DNA of 64,000 bases. Origin: Sphingobacteriales bacterium (lineage in GTDB: Bacteria > Bacteroidota > Bacteroidia > Chitinophagales > LD1). The notes beneath the pieces were generated by a model. It saw nothing but the letters and a program-made list of their open reading frames with translations. It ran no database searches and was not told the DNA's origin. The stretch covers positions 1-64,000 of the forward strand of contig JADFDM010000008.1 in assembly GCA_018262795.1 (NCBI GenBank), in the 5' to 3' direction. This document shows positions 26,428 to 35,935 of this stretch, piece after piece (the first letter of the stretch is position 1; every line of letters begins with the position of its first letter). A program made the position numbers and the translations under genes.

Positions 26428-27408
26428 ATGAATCCTTTTCGCACTCTTGTGAAGCCAACAAACCCCGGCTTTCGGTTTTCGCACTCCAATAAGTTGATGA
26501 GTATAGGCTCTTGTTTTTCTGAAAGTCTCGGCCACAAATTTCAGGAATACAAATTCAACATGACCATCAACCCTTTCGGCCAACAATACAATCCGGCTTC
26601 CATAGCACAAGGTATCCATCGCCTTTTGTCTCCTGAACCATATACCGAAGATGATTTGGGTTTTCACAACGAACTTTATTTCAGTTATGAGCACCACGGC
26701 AGTTTTTCCGGCAGTGACCTAGAGGCGGTGCTTACCCACATGAACCGGCAACTCAAGGAGGGCGCTCCTGCTATTCGCCAAGCCGATGTGCTGTTTCTTA
26801 CGCTGGGCACTTCGCAGGTGTTTGAGTTGAAAGAAACGGGCAAAATAGTTTCCAATTGCCACAAAATGCCCTCCGATATTTTTACCAAACGAATGTTGGA
26901 ACCCGCTGAAACGATGCACCGATTAAGCGTTGCCATCGGGGAACTGCTCAAAGTCAATCGCCAAGTAAAAGTGATTTTCACCGTTAGTCCGGTGCGCTAT
27001 TTTGCTGATGGTGCCTTCGAAAACTCGGTGAGTAAGGCGCAACTGTTTGCTGCTATTTATGAAATGACGGAGATGAACTCAGTGTACACTTACTTCCCTT
27101 CTTACGAAATGGTGATTGATGACTTGCGCGATTATCGTTTTTACAAAGAAGATATGGTGCACCCCGGCAGCCAGGCTACGGAATATGTTTGGCAAGGGTT
27201 GTGCGAAAGTTTGATGACCGATAGCAGCCGGGAGTTGATGAAGGAAATTGAGGAAATAAGGTTAGCTGCACAGCATCGTCCGCGCAATCCGAACAGTGAC
27301 GCACATCGAAAATTTATTGCCCGCACGATAAATAAAATAGAAGAGCTACACAAAAACTATTCTCTCGATTTTACAAAAGAGCAGGAGATTTTGCAGAATG
27401 CCCGATAG
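26428..27408 (+). CDS. GSCFA-domain protein
   Basis: A 326-residue protein of the GSCFA family, an SGNH-related fold of unknown substrate. The name motif is G27-S-C-F-S-E near the N-terminus, preceded by the family start pattern (NPFRTLV). Later blocks are FLTLGTSQVFEL, FTVSPVRYF and YRFYKEDMVHPG, the last carrying the Asp-x-x-His-like end motif. The ATG at 26428 is chosen because it precedes the conserved FRT motif; the same frame stays open upstream only through the repeat array. No signal peptide is present, so it is probably cytosolic. Confidence 0.88.
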   Translation: MNPFRTLVKPTNPGFRFSHSNKLMSIGSCFSESLGHKFQEYKFNMTINPFGQQYNPASIAQGIHRLLSPEPYTEDDLGFHNELYFSYEHHGSFSGSDLEAVLTHMNRQLKEGAPAIRQADVLFLTLGTSQVFELKETGKIVSNCHKMPSDIFTKRMLEPAETMHRLSVAIGELLKVNRQVKVIFTVSPVRYFADGAFENSVSKAQLFAAIYEMTEMNSVYTYFPSYEMVIDDLRDYRFYKEDMVHPGSQATEYVWQGLCESLMTDSSRELMKEIEEIRLAAQHRPRNPNSDAHRKFIARTINKIEELHKNYSLDFTKEQEILQNAR

Positions 27409-27639
27409 CAAAGACGAACCAATGAGAAGGAGTAGCGGAATAGGGTGTTGTTTTTATTAATAGTGCTCCGTTTGTATCTCGCGAATTATTTCCACCGCAG
27501 CAAAAACACAGAGATAGCTTCAACTTTTCTGCAAAACGCTGTGTTTATGTTTGAGGATATTTCGATTAGCGCAGGTGTGCCACCATCATTTATTTAGGAA
27601 GATAAAATAGCAGTGAGTTAATTTTACTAAGTTCATTAT

Positions 27640-28722
27640 ATGGCAGGAAACAGTTTTGGAGAAATTTTTCGCATCACCACCTTTGGCGAGAGCCACGGCA
27701 AGGCCATTGGAGTAGTGATAGACGGCTGCCCTGCCGGGTTAGAAGTGGATATGGAATTTATAGCGCAACAACTCCAGCGCAGAAAGCCGGGACAATCGGC
27801 CATCACCACCCAGCGAAAGGAAAGTGAAGCCTTCGAAATTATTTCCGGAATTTTTGAAGGAAAAACAGAAGGCTCTCCCATTACTATGCTCATTCGAAAC
27901 GAAGATCAAAAGCCACAGGATTATGAGCACCTGAAAGAGGCATACCGCCCCTCTCATGCCGATTTTACCTACGAAACCAAATATGGTATTCGCGATTATC
28001 GCGGAGGAGGAAGATCGAGTGCTCGCGAAACTGCTGCCCGTGTAATGGCAGGAGCTATGGCACAACTACTTCTCACCAAAGAAGGAATTTCCATTTCGGC
28101 TTATGTATCGCAGGTGGGCAACCTGAAGCTGGAGAAAGATTATTCCGAATTAAATTTGTCGGCTACCGACAGCAACCCGGTTCGCTGCCCCGATGAAGCC
28201 ACCGCCCGGCAAATGATTGAACTGATAGAGGCCACAAAAGCAAAAGGCGATACCATCGGTGGCATTGTGAGTGCAGTGATTCAAGGTTGCCCCGTTGGTT
28301 TAGGAGAGCCGGTGTTTGATAAACTACATGCCGACCTTGCTAAAGCGATGTTGAGCATTAATGCCGTGCATGGTTTTGAATATGGCAGCGGCTTTAAAGG
28401 TTCTTCCAAATACGGCAGTGAGAATAACGACATTTACACCACCGATGCCAATAAAAAAATAATTACCACTACCAACCATTCGGGCGGTATTCAGGGGGGC
28501 ATTAGCAATGGCATGGACATCTATTTCAATGTCGCATTTAAGCCCGTAGCTACTTTAATGCAGCCACAAATGACGGTGACTAAAGAAGGTGCTGAGACAG
28601 AAATTAAAGGCAAAGGACGGCATGACCCCTGCGTGGTTCCCCGTGCGGTACCTATTGTAGAAGCGATGGCCGCATTAGTAATAGCCGATCATTTATTGCG
28701 CTTGCGCAGTGCTAAGTGGTAG
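27640..28722 (+). CDS. aroC: chorismate synthase
   Basis: A 360-residue enzyme converting 5-enolpyruvylshikimate-3-phosphate to chorismate with reduced FMN, the last common step of aromatic synthesis. Signatures: [39 protein letters not shown] (FMN/substrate loop) and [18 protein letters not shown]. Length matches the family. Its 3' end overlaps the convergent next gene by 11 nt. No other shikimate gene is nearby. Confidence 0.97.
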   Translation: MAGNSFGEIFRITTFGESHGKAIGVVIDGCPAGLEVDMEFIAQQLQRRKPGQSAITTQRKESEAFEIISGIFEGKTEGSPITMLIRNEDQKPQDYEHLKEAYRPSHADFTYETKYGIRDYRGGGRSSARETAARVMAGAMAQLLLTKEGISISAYVSQVGNLKLEKDYSELNLSATDSNPVRCPDEATARQMIELIEATKAKGDTIGGIVSAVIQGCPVGLGEPVFDKLHADLAKAMLSINAVHGFEYGSGFKGSSKYGSENNDIYTTDANKKIITTTNHSGGIQGGISNGMDIYFNVAFKPVATLMQPQMTVTKEGAETEIKGKGRHDPCVVPRAVPIVEAMAALVIADHLLRLRSAKW

Positions 28723-29569
28723 CGGGAACCATTTCCGTTTTTACCATCAACCTTCTCCTGATTCTCATCAATTGCTGAAAGCTGAGCAAAGTAATGCCGA
28801 GTATCAATATTTCAGATGATACGATTCCCATAACGAAGTAATTGGCCAATACAAAAAGTATAAGCAGAAACAGAAGGGCGGTATCAAAGCGCTTGGTGAA
28901 AAAGCCGACCAGAAAGCTCAACTGTAACAGCACGTTTGCGATGAGTACAAGATGCGATATTCCGGGATGAACAATTAAGTAATGCGCCACAGCAGCAGCG
29001 AAGGAGTTGGGCTGTTGCAGCAGCAAATCAAGCTGCTGTGATTTAAGAATATTGCTCAACTGATCGGGATAAAACACAGCGCCTCGCAATAACTTCCACA
29101 AAGCTGCCGAACTGAATATGTAAAGCAGATAGAAACGAGCGCCTTCCCACAGCAGCGAAAAACGATTCTCCTTTTTTGTCCAGAAGGGAATAGTGACTAC
29201 AAGCACAGCTACCATGCCGTGGTAGTGATGCCCGGTTGCGAGGTTGAAAGTGAAGAAGTAAACTAACAGCAGCAAAGTAAAAGCGATGGCATACACCCGC
29301 TTGAGTGAAATCATAAAAATGATGGGGAGGAAGAAAAGCATCGCATCAAATAGGCCGCCTATAATGAAATTAAAGGTGAGAAAATGTGGGATGCCGCTTT
29401 TTAAAAACAGACGATACGCCCATTCGCTTTCGGGGAAAACAAATGGAGGGCGGCCAATTTCGGAGAGCAAGGCATTGCTTATAAAACGGATAAAAAGCAA
29501 CACCAAAGCAAAGGAAAAAACGAATCCTGCTTTGAGGCGATACTCTTTTATAAAATGTTCAGTCGGCAT
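28712..29569 (-). CDS. multi-pass membrane protein, HTTM-like
   Basis: A 285-residue protein with seven to nine predicted helices. The pattern resembles the membrane domain of the HTTM/vitamin K-dependent carboxylase-like superfamily ([18 protein letters not shown]... [29 protein letters not shown]), but I see no carboxylase domain. It is the last of three overlapping minus-strand genes that begin with a LuxE-like ligase. Its 3' end overlaps aroC by 11 nt on the other strand. Confidence 0.75.
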   Translation of the reverse strand: MPTEHFIKEYRLKAGFVFSFALVLLFIRFISNALLSEIGRPPFVFPESEWAYRLFLKSGIPHFLTFNFIIGGLFDAMLFFLPIIFMISLKRVYAIAFTLLLLVYFFTFNLATGHHYHGMVAVLVVTIPFWTKKENRFSLLWEGARFYLLYIFSSAALWKLLRGAVFYPDQLSNILKSQQLDLLLQQPNSFAAAVAHYLIVHPGISHLVLIANVLLQLSFLVGFFTKRFDTALLFLLILFVLANYFVMGIVSSEILILGITLLSFQQLMRIRRRLMVKTEMVPATT

Positions 29570-30029
29570 GGTACTCGGTGAGTAGTTGTTGATGAATAAT
29601 CTCTACATCTCCCTTTTCGTTATACCGGCAGGTGAGTTGGTACACCTCAAAAGTATTGTTATTAATCATGCGCATGTCGGCCGTGTAGCGAAACAGCCAG
29701 GCGTTTACACGATTCATTTCTGATTTTGTCAATTCCCCTTTATCGCGCAATGACACAGCATGGAGGAGTGGAGCGGTAATCAGTTCTTTCTCCAAATCCC
29801 ACAACTTAGTATAATACACCTCCTTGCCATCTATTTTCAACATATAAGAGGTGTACGAAGGTTGCGCTTCCTCTTTTAATGAATACATCCCATAAAGCAG
29901 AAAGGGAAATTCCTCGCGCTGATAGCGAACAAACCAAAGAATACCTGCTAAATACAAGACCACCACGGCAAACAGAATTTTATCGGTTCGCCATATTCGG
30001 TATAGCCAGGTGTTTTCTAAAAATTTCAT
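29559..30029 (-). CDS. single-pass membrane protein of unknown function
   Basis: A 156-residue protein with one N-terminal helix (about 15-37) and a soluble domain likely outside the cytoplasm. The ATG at 30029 (MKFLENTWLYRIWR) is preferred; an ATG at 30059 would overlap the upstream gene by 22 nt. Its 3' end overlaps the downstream membrane gene by 11 nt, indicating translational coupling. I do not recognise the family. Confidence 0.72.
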   Translation of the reverse strand: MKFLENTWLYRIWRTDKILFAVVVLYLAGILWFVRYQREEFPFLLYGMYSLKEEAQPSYTSYMLKIDGKEVYYTKLWDLEKELITAPLLHAVSLRDKGELTKSEMNRVNAWLFRYTADMRMINNNTFEVYQLTCRYNEKGDVEIIHQQLLTEYHAD

Positions 30030-30037
30030 GCCTACAA

Positions 30038-31018
30038 TTATACGACCATTAGGTTGCAACCGCGCACCTCCGCGTTGTCTAAGCGCCCAGTAATTTCAAA
30101 ACTTCCATCTTCATATACCTTGCCCGCATCTCCCGTAGCAATGAACGCACAGGAATAAAGATTGGCAAGGTCAATTACATTCACCGCGCCTGCCACTCCT
30201 AAGGGCTGCACGTGCAGCGGATCATACAAGTCGCGCAGCATTACTTTCATCCACGGAGGCGATTGAAAAATCCCGTCCCCCTTTGAATAGGCTTGACTGA
30301 GCAATTCAGTCATACCGTATTCCGAATGAATTTTTTTTACCCCGAAAGCATTGGTCAGTCGCTCGTGCACTTCTCTTCGCGTCAACTCTTCGCGCCTGCC
30401 TTTCATGCCACCGGTTTCCATCACTATCAACTCTGGAAATGCTATCGGAAACTGTTCTGAAAAATCGAGCAAGGCAAAAGTGACTCCAATCAGAATAGTT
30501 TTCTGCCCTTGATCCCTCAAGGTTTTCAAGCGATGATTCAGTTCAAGGTACTCCTCTAAGAAAAAACCACTCTCTTCTTTTTGAGTCAACGCCATCAGCT
30601 CTTTCGCCATATAAATCAGTGAGGAATGATTCCGCTCTAAGTACGAAGGAAGTAAAGAAAGGAGAACGTAATCTTGGATGGAGCCATAGCATCTTTCAAA
30701 GCTTCTGATAAAACTTTGGCGGTATAAATTCTCATCAGCCACATAATGTTTGGAAGGGAAACTACCGGTAGTGCCACTGCTCTCAAATACTGTAGCGGCT
30801 TCACTTCCTTCTGCCAATATCTTTTGTGATTTAAAGAATTCAATGGGAAGAAAAGGAATGTCGCAAAGTTGTTGCACATTTTGAGGAGTGCGATGCAGCA
30901 AATGGCAAAACTGATGATATACCGGTACCTGGTGAAACTGATAGCGAAATACCTCCAGAGCTATCGTTTCGAAATTCGCCTCTCCCGTTTCGAAAATGCG
31001 TTCTTTTAAATCATCCAC
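30038..31018 (-). CDS. LuxE/PaaK-like acyl-protein synthetase (ANL superfamily)
   Basis: A 326-residue adenylate-forming enzyme. The phosphate-binding loop is E79-SSGTTGS86, followed by SEYGMTELLSQAYS (adenine/acyl region) and CAFIATGDAGKVYEDGSFEITGRLDNAEV (hinge and catalytic Asp/Arg/Gly). It matches the LuxE domain, which activates a fatty acid and transfers it to a protein Cys or carrier. No luxCD genes are present. It starts with GTG at 31018 and heads a three-gene unit with two membrane proteins, suggesting a role in acyl transfer at the membrane; that is inference. Confidence 0.85.
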   Translation of the reverse strand: MDDLKERIFETGEANFETIALEVFRYQFHQVPVYHQFCHLLHRTPQNVQQLCDIPFLPIEFFKSQKILAEGSEAATVFESSGTTGSFPSKHYVADENLYRQSFIRSFERCYGSIQDYVLLSLLPSYLERNHSSLIYMAKELMALTQKEESGFFLEEYLELNHRLKTLRDQGQKTILIGVTFALLDFSEQFPIAFPELIVMETGGMKGRREELTRREVHERLTNAFGVKKIHSEYGMTELLSQAYSKGDGIFQSPPWMKVMLRDLYDPLHVQPLGVAGAVNVIDLANLYSCAFIATGDAGKVYEDGSFEITGRLDNAEVRGCNLMVV

Positions 31019-31081
31019 TCTCTTTGAAATTTTACATTCAAAATTGCAATAATTACCACAACTTCCGTTTTCTTCGTTCCG

Positions 31082-31594
31082 GTGAAAAAAATATTCCCTT
31101 TTCTCTTTTTAATTGTATTCATCAGTAGCTGTATAAAACCTCCTACTTACCCCATTGAACCGCATATCGAGTTTAAGTCGGTATCCTCTGATTATGTGTA
31201 TAGCGGCTACACCGACACGCTGATTATTTCATTTACCGATGGGGATGGCGATATTGGGGTAAGCCCATCTTCCAGCGATAGCTGCGACCTCTGCGCCCTC
31301 AAACATGGCGACAGCACCTGCTTTAATCTCAGTGGCTTCAACGTTTTTCTGATTGACAGCCGCGATACTTGCGTGAGCACTTATGCTTCGGCTAACATAC
31401 AAACCGGCAGTAAGTATGACGACATTAGCGGGGAGATTGTAATCATTACCTCTATTGATTCCAAGAAATGTTTTGCTGCCCCTATGCCGGGTTGCCCCAA
31501 AGATACTGTAGTGTATTCGATCCTGATAAAAGATAAAGCAGGCCATAAGAGCAACATTGTGCAAGCCACTCCCATTATCGTGGATGGAGAGTAA
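31082..31594 (+). CDS. predicted lipoprotein, Cys-rich
   Basis: A 170-residue protein with a lipoprotein signal (FLFLIVFISS-C17). A segment IISFTDGDGDIGV is a common motif in Bacteroidota surface lipoproteins and may bind calcium. The mature part has several Cys residues in pairs (DSCDLCALKHGDSTC; CFAAPMPGC), probably disulfides. The start is GTG at 31082. It is divergent from the LuxE-like gene and stands alone. Function unknown. Confidence 0.82.
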   Translation: MKKIFPFLFLIVFISSCIKPPTYPIEPHIEFKSVSSDYVYSGYTDTLIISFTDGDGDIGVSPSSSDSCDLCALKHGDSTCFNLSGFNVFLIDSRDTCVSTYASANIQTGSKYDDISGEIVIITSIDSKKCFAAPMPGCPKDTVVYSILIKDKAGHKSNIVQATPIIVDGE

Positions 31595-31615
31595 AGAATT
31601 GCACTACGCTTGGTA

Positions 31616-33115
31616 TCAACTGCGTTTCTTCACCCAATTACTGGTGCCATTACCGGAATTTCCATTCGAGTGAGCGCTTGTAGTCTTCTGCTTTTCAGCA
31701 GAGATATTGCTGAACAGATGAGCCGCTACTAATGCTGCTATTTCCATCTCCTCTGCATTTTCGTGTAGCAGGTATTCCGGCTTAAAATGCTTGGGCACAA
31801 AGTTGGTGTCGAACCTTCCCGACACAAAATCTGGATGATGCAACACAAACTTCCCGAAAGCCAAGGTGCTCTTTACGCCTACAATCTTATAGTCATCAAT
31901 AGCGCGCAGCAACCTTTCAATCGCCTCTGTGCGATCGCTGCCGTAAGCGATTAGTTTAGCCAGCATTGGGTCGTAATAGATAGGAATATCCATGCCTTCT
32001 TCATAGCCGTCATCCACCCGCACGCCCGGCCCTTCCGGCTTTATATACTGCTCTAAGCAACCGATGTCGGGCAAGAAATTATTCGTAGGATCTTCGGCAT
32101 ATATCCGCAACTCAATCGCGTGACCGCGCATTTGCAAGTCGTCTTGCATAAAACTCAGAGCCTCGCCCCGTGCAATCTTTATTTGCTCTTTCACTAAATC
32201 AATCCCAGTTATCATTTCAGTCACCGGGTGCTCTACCTGTAAGCGGGTATTCATTTCCAAAAAGTAGAAATTGAGTTCTTCATCTACCAAAAACTCTACC
32301 GTGCCGGCACCGATATAAGCACAACTGCGCGCCACTTTCACGGCTGCCTCCCCAATGGCTTTGCGCTTTTTTTCATCCAAACAACTGCTCGGTGCTTCTT
32401 CCAACACTTTCTGATGCCTGCGCTGCACACTGCATTCGCGTTCGAATAGGTACACAATGTTTCCATAATTATCGCCCAACACTTGCACTTCAATATGTTT
32501 GGGAGACCCCACAAACCTTTCAATAAACACACTGCCATCGCCAAAAGCGTTCAGGGCTTCGCTCTGTGCCCGCTGCATCTGCTCTTCCAGTTCATCAAAA
32601 GCAGTGACTACGCGCATCCCTTTGCCGCCTCCACCGGCACTGGCTTTTATCAATATCGGATAACCGATGGTTTCAGCTAAAGACTTTGCTTCGTTTATAT
32701 CGGTAATGGCTCCTTCACTGCCCGGCACCATCGGAATGTCAAATCTTTTAGCGGCCTCTTTAGCCGCCAATTTATTCCCCATTATCTCTATCGCTTCAGG
32801 GGTAGGGCCAATAAAAGTAAGGCCGGCTTCTTCTACCATTCGGGCAAAGGCGGCATTCTCACTCAAAAAACCGTAGCCCGGATGAATTCCTTCTGCTCCT
32901 AACTGTAGGGCCACTTCCACTATTTTATCTCCTCGCAAATAACTGTCGTGGCTACTGGCAGGGCCTATGCACACCGCTTCATCCGCATAGCGCACATGTG
33001 GGCTATGCCGATCGGCCTCGCTGTAAACGGCCACTGTGAGAATACCCATTTCACGAGCGCTTTTCATCACGCGCAGAGCAATTTCACCTCGATTGGCAAC
33101 TACTATTTTTTTCAT
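31616..33115 (-). CDS. accC: biotin carboxylase (acetyl/acyl-CoA carboxylase subunit)
   Basis: A 499-residue ATP-grasp enzyme that carboxylates biotin on a carrier protein. The start at 33115 (MKKIVVANRGEIALRVMKSARE) is the family start; the frame is open further up without support. Marks: KASAGGGGKGMRVV (ATP loop), FLEMNTRLQVEHPVTEMITGIDLV (catalytic). It is about 50 residues longer than E. coli AccC, with a low-complexity Ser/Asn/Gly-rich C-terminal tail after residue 465, as in acyl-CoA carboxylase alpha chains of this phylum. No accB or carboxyltransferase gene is adjacent, so acetyl-CoA against propionyl-CoA as substrate is open. Confidence 0.93.
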   Translation of the reverse strand: MKKIVVANRGEIALRVMKSAREMGILTVAVYSEADRHSPHVRYADEAVCIGPASSHDSYLRGDKIVEVALQLGAEGIHPGYGFLSENAAFARMVEEAGLTFIGPTPEAIEIMGNKLAAKEAAKRFDIPMVPGSEGAITDINEAKSLAETIGYPILIKASAGGGGKGMRVVTAFDELEEQMQRAQSEALNAFGDGSVFIERFVGSPKHIEVQVLGDNYGNIVYLFERECSVQRRHQKVLEEAPSSCLDEKKRKAIGEAAVKVARSCAYIGAGTVEFLVDEELNFYFLEMNTRLQVEHPVTEMITGIDLVKEQIKIARGEALSFMQDDLQMRGHAIELRIYAEDPTNNFLPDIGCLEQYIKPEGPGVRVDDGYEEGMDIPIYYDPMLAKLIAYGSDRTEAIERLLRAIDDYKIVGVKSTLAFGKFVLHHPDFVSGRFDTNFVPKHFKPEYLLHENAEEMEIAALVAAHLFSNISAEKQKTTSAHSNGNSGNGTSNWVKKRS

Positions 33116-33235
33116 AGAAACAAATAAAACGTGAATGGCGAAAATGAGAAAATTATCGGGGATAGATACCCTCAAAAGAAAGGATTCAAAAGAGGGAGGC
33201 CTGCGGCACTGCTGCCTCGCCTTGCTAACTGAATA

Positions 33236-33265
33236 TTGACCTTGCGGTGTAAAATCTTATCTTCG
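33236..33265 (+). promoter_or_regulatory. promoter of ettA
   Basis: TTG at 33236-33238 and TATCTTCG at 33258-33265 (7 of 8 to TAnnTTTG) are separated by 19 nt. Transcription would start near 33270, giving a leader of about 20 nt before the ATG at 33290 and excluding the upstream in-frame start at 33236. Confidence 0.6.
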
Positions 33266-33289
33266 CGGCTCAATTTTCCACACTCGACT

Positions 33290-34975
33290 ATGGCAGACAA
33301 TTCAATTATATTTTCAATGCTCGGAGTCAGCAAAACGATTCCTCCCAATCGCCAGATACTGAAAAACATTTATCTGAGTTTCTTCTACGGAGCAAAAATT
33401 GGCATCATCGGTGCCAACGGCTCCGGTAAATCAACCCTGTTGCGCATCATTGCCGGCTTGGATGATAACTACCAGGGTAAAATCGAAAAAAGCAAGGACT
33501 ATTCTGTGGGTCTGCTGCAACAAGAACCACTGCTGGATGAAGAGAAAACGGTGATTGAAATGGTGCGCGAAGGCAAGCAAGAAATTTTTGATATGCTGCA
33601 TGAATTCAATACCATCAGCGATCAATTTGCCGATCCTGATTTGACTCCTGAGCGAATGGAGAAACTGTTAGAACGCCAAGGAGTGCTTCAAGATAAAATT
33701 GATGCCGCAGGTGCTTGGGAAATTGATCAGGTACTCGACCGGGCTATGGATGCGCTGCAATGCCCCGACCCGGAGGCGAAAATTAAGTTATTGTCGGGCG
33801 GAGAAAGAAGAAGAGTGGCTCTGTGCCGCTTGCTTTTACAAGAGCCGGATGTGCTGTTGCTTGATGAGCCTACCAACCACCTCGATGCGGAATCGGTACT
33901 TTGGTTAGAGCATCATTTAGCACAATACAAAGGAACCGTTATCTGCATTACGCACGACCGTTATTTCCTCGATAATGTGGCCGGATGGATCTTAGAGTTG
34001 GATCGCGGTGAAGGCATTCCGTGGAAAGGGAACTACACCTCGTGGTTAGAGCAAAAGCAGACAAAGATGGAGCAGGAAGAACGTGCCGAAAGCAAGCGCC
34101 AACGAGTGATGCAGCGCGAGTTGGAATGGTCGCGCATGGGGCAAAAGGCAAGGCAAGCTAAAGGGAAGGCACGTTTAGCCAACTATGAGAAAATGCTCCA
34201 AGAGGACTCAAAGAAACAGGATGAAAAATTAGAAATATACATACCCCCGGGACCGCGCCTCGGAGCGAAGGTAATTGTGGCAAACGATGTCGCAAAAGCA
34301 TTTGGCGACCGACTCTTATACGAGAATCTGAATTTCTCTTTACCACAAGGGGGCATAGTGGGCATCATAGGCCCTAACGGAGCAGGTAAAACCACTTTAT
34401 TCCGGATGATTATGGGCATGGAAAAGCCCAGCAGCGGAACTTTTGAGGTGGGCGAAACCGTAAAGATTTCTTATGTAGATCAGATGCACTCTAACATTGA
34501 CCAAGAGAAGAATGTTTGGGAGGTCATTTCAAACGGAGATGAGTGGATTGAGTTGGGTAAATTGAAACTAAACTCTCGCGGCTACGTGTCGCGCTTTAAC
34601 TTTAATGGAGCCGATCAACAGAAAAAGATAAAAATCCTTTCGGGGGGAGAAAGAAACCGCTTGCACTTAGCGCTTACCCTTCGCGAAGAAGCCAACGTGC
34701 TCTTGCTGGATGAGCCGACCAACGACCTTGATGTAAACACCATCCGCGCATTAGAAGAGGCATTGGAAAACTACGCGGGCTGTGCAGTTATTATTTCGCA
34801 CGACCGTTGGTTTCTCGACCGCGTATGCACTCACATCTTAGCCTTTGAAGGAGAGGGACAGGCATATTGGTTTGAAGGTGGTTTCAGCGATTATGAAGAA
34901 AACAAGAAGCAACGGTTGGGAATTTCTGAAGATCAACCGCGTAAGTACCGCTACAAAAAATTAGTGGTATCCTGA
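33290..34975 (+). CDS. ettA: energy-dependent translational throttle protein EttA (ABC-F)
   Basis: A 561-residue ABC-F ATPase, near the 555 of E. coli EttA. The N-terminus MADNSIIFSMLGVSK aligns with the EttA start, fixing the ATG at 33290. Two ABC domains: Walker A GANGSGKST (41-49), signature LSGGERRRVAL and Walker B LLLDEPTNHLD; then GPNGAGKTT, LSGGERNRLHL and LLLDEPTNDLD. The inserted arm and the basic linker (SKRQRVMQRELEWSRMGQKARQAKGKARLANYEKM) fit EttA. It binds the ribosomal E site and gates elongation by energy state. Confidence 0.95.
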   Translation: MADNSIIFSMLGVSKTIPPNRQILKNIYLSFFYGAKIGIIGANGSGKSTLLRIIAGLDDNYQGKIEKSKDYSVGLLQQEPLLDEEKTVIEMVREGKQEIFDMLHEFNTISDQFADPDLTPERMEKLLERQGVLQDKIDAAGAWEIDQVLDRAMDALQCPDPEAKIKLLSGGERRRVALCRLLLQEPDVLLLDEPTNHLDAESVLWLEHHLAQYKGTVICITHDRYFLDNVAGWILELDRGEGIPWKGNYTSWLEQKQTKMEQEERAESKRQRVMQRELEWSRMGQKARQAKGKARLANYEKMLQEDSKKQDEKLEIYIPPGPRLGAKVIVANDVAKAFGDRLLYENLNFSLPQGGIVGIIGPNGAGKTTLFRMIMGMEKPSSGTFEVGETVKISYVDQMHSNIDQEKNVWEVISNGDEWIELGKLKLNSRGYVSRFNFNGADQQKKIKILSGGERNRLHLALTLREEANVLLLDEPTNDLDVNTIRALEEALENYAGCAVIISHDRWFLDRVCTHILAFEGEGQAYWFEGGFSDYEENKKQRLGISEDQPRKYRYKKLVVS

Positions 34976-35006
34976 TTAGAAGCTAAATGTTTTTTTGCAA
35001 CCGGTC

Positions 35007-35035
35007 TTGACAAAAACGAGCGATTGCTATATATT
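35007..35035 (+). promoter_or_regulatory. sigma-70-like promoter with TTGACA and TATATT boxes
   Basis: TTGACA (35007-35012) and TATATT (35030-35035) are exactly 17 nt apart, near the E. coli consensus rather than the Bacteroidota one. It lies 60 nt upstream of the ATG at 35096. Confidence 0.45.
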
Positions 35036-35095
35036 AGTAGCATATCCTGACTTCAGCACTATAGAACAAAGTATTCATAACAAAGCAAATTACAC

Positions 35096-35647
35096 ATGAA
35101 AGTTTACTTCATTCTGTGCTTAATGGTAACGCACGCAGTTTCTTCCTCTTTGCAGGAAGAAATTAAAACACAAGGTTCATTTCACGCCACCATCAATGGC
35201 GCTGATTTTAAGGTTCGCGAAGATCAGTTATATCGCGGATTGCTGATCAACCGCGCTGCTTCTATGGATGGCCGAATACCTGCCCGCACGGTAGTGAATG
35301 CTGTTTTCAGTGGCCCTACCATACAGAATGAGGAGGCGAAGCTGACTTCCGATAACATTCAGTTTGAAATTGGCTATGAGCCGAACAAAACGGGTGCCCC
35401 TTCCAGCTATTTAGTAGCCATACAGTACCAACACAACAACTACTACATGGTGAAGGAACAAAGCAAGGTGAGCATTACTGATTTCACATGGGAAACTGAC
35501 AGAAAGCACTTCAACTTATCAGCCGATTTCGATTGCACGATGCGAAGTTTCGGCTATCCTTCAGATGGGATAAAGGATATTGTGTTGAAAGGAGATATGG
35601 AGAATATAAAGATAACCGTGCCCAGTTGGCTGGCAGAGAAAAACTAA
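35096..35647 (+). CDS. predicted secreted protein of unknown function
   Basis: A 183-residue protein with an N-terminal signal (MKVYFILCLMVTHAVSSS). The mature part looks beta-rich and resembles a lipocalin-like or DUF-type periplasmic domain in spacing (FHATINGADFKVRED ... ITDFTWETDRKHFNLSADFDCTM), but I cannot name a family. It is a single gene; its stop lies next to the stop of the convergent DUF3276 gene. Confidence 0.75.
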   Translation: MKVYFILCLMVTHAVSSSLQEEIKTQGSFHATINGADFKVREDQLYRGLLINRAASMDGRIPARTVVNAVFSGPTIQNEEAKLTSDNIQFEIGYEPNKTGAPSSYLVAIQYQHNNYYMVKEQSKVSITDFTWETDRKHFNLSADFDCTMRSFGYPSDGIKDIVLKGDMENIKITVPSWLAEKN

Positions 35648-35875
35648 TTACTCCGGTTTATTGATTTCGGCTTTCACCTTATCCATCGCTTCAAAAATCT
35701 TATCAAAATCTTCTTGAAAAATAAGGATGCTGTTGCGAATAAATTCCCCTTCGTTTTTTCGGCTCTCTGTGATCTTAAGCAAGCGGGAACCCTGTTGGTT
35801 TTCTTTTAAGTCAAAGAAGTAAGTTCTTTTACCGGCAGGAACTTTTTCAGAGAATAATGTTTTGTCGTCAAACAT
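35648..35875 (-). CDS. DUF3276 PUR-alpha-like nucleic-acid-binding protein
   Basis: A 75-residue protein of the DUF3276 family, a Bacteroidota (and Borrelia) PUR-alpha-like single-stranded nucleic-acid binder. Family pattern: [34 protein letters not shown] ... [19 protein letters not shown]. The ATG at 35875 ([12 protein letters not shown]) is chosen over 35899 because a promoter-like pair lies upstream: on the minus strand TTTG (35922-35925) and TACCTTGC (35896-35903), 18 nt apart. It is divergent from purT. Confidence 0.88.
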   Translation of the reverse strand: MFDDKTLFSEKVPAGKRTYFFDLKENQQGSRLLKITESRKNEGEFIRNSILIFQEDFDKIFEAMDKVKAEINKPE

Positions 35876-35895
35876 TCTTTTATTGTTTTGCGGGC

Positions 35896-35925
35896 GCAAG
35901 GTAACACAATTCCAATATCTGCAAA
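35896..35925 (-). promoter_or_regulatory. promoter of the DUF3276 gene
   Basis: The minus strand carries TTTG and TACCTTGC separated by 18 nt, close to the Bacteroidota promoter pattern; the leader to the ATG at 35875 is about 15 nt. It also excludes the earlier in-frame ATG at 35899. Confidence 0.5.
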
Positions 35926-35935
35926 ATCACCATTT

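Noticed and set aside
27504-27546. Inverted repeat AAACACAG ... CTGTGTTT between the GSCFA gene and aroC
   Set aside because: Only 8-bp arms with a 27-nt loop and no T-run; expected by chance in this composition.
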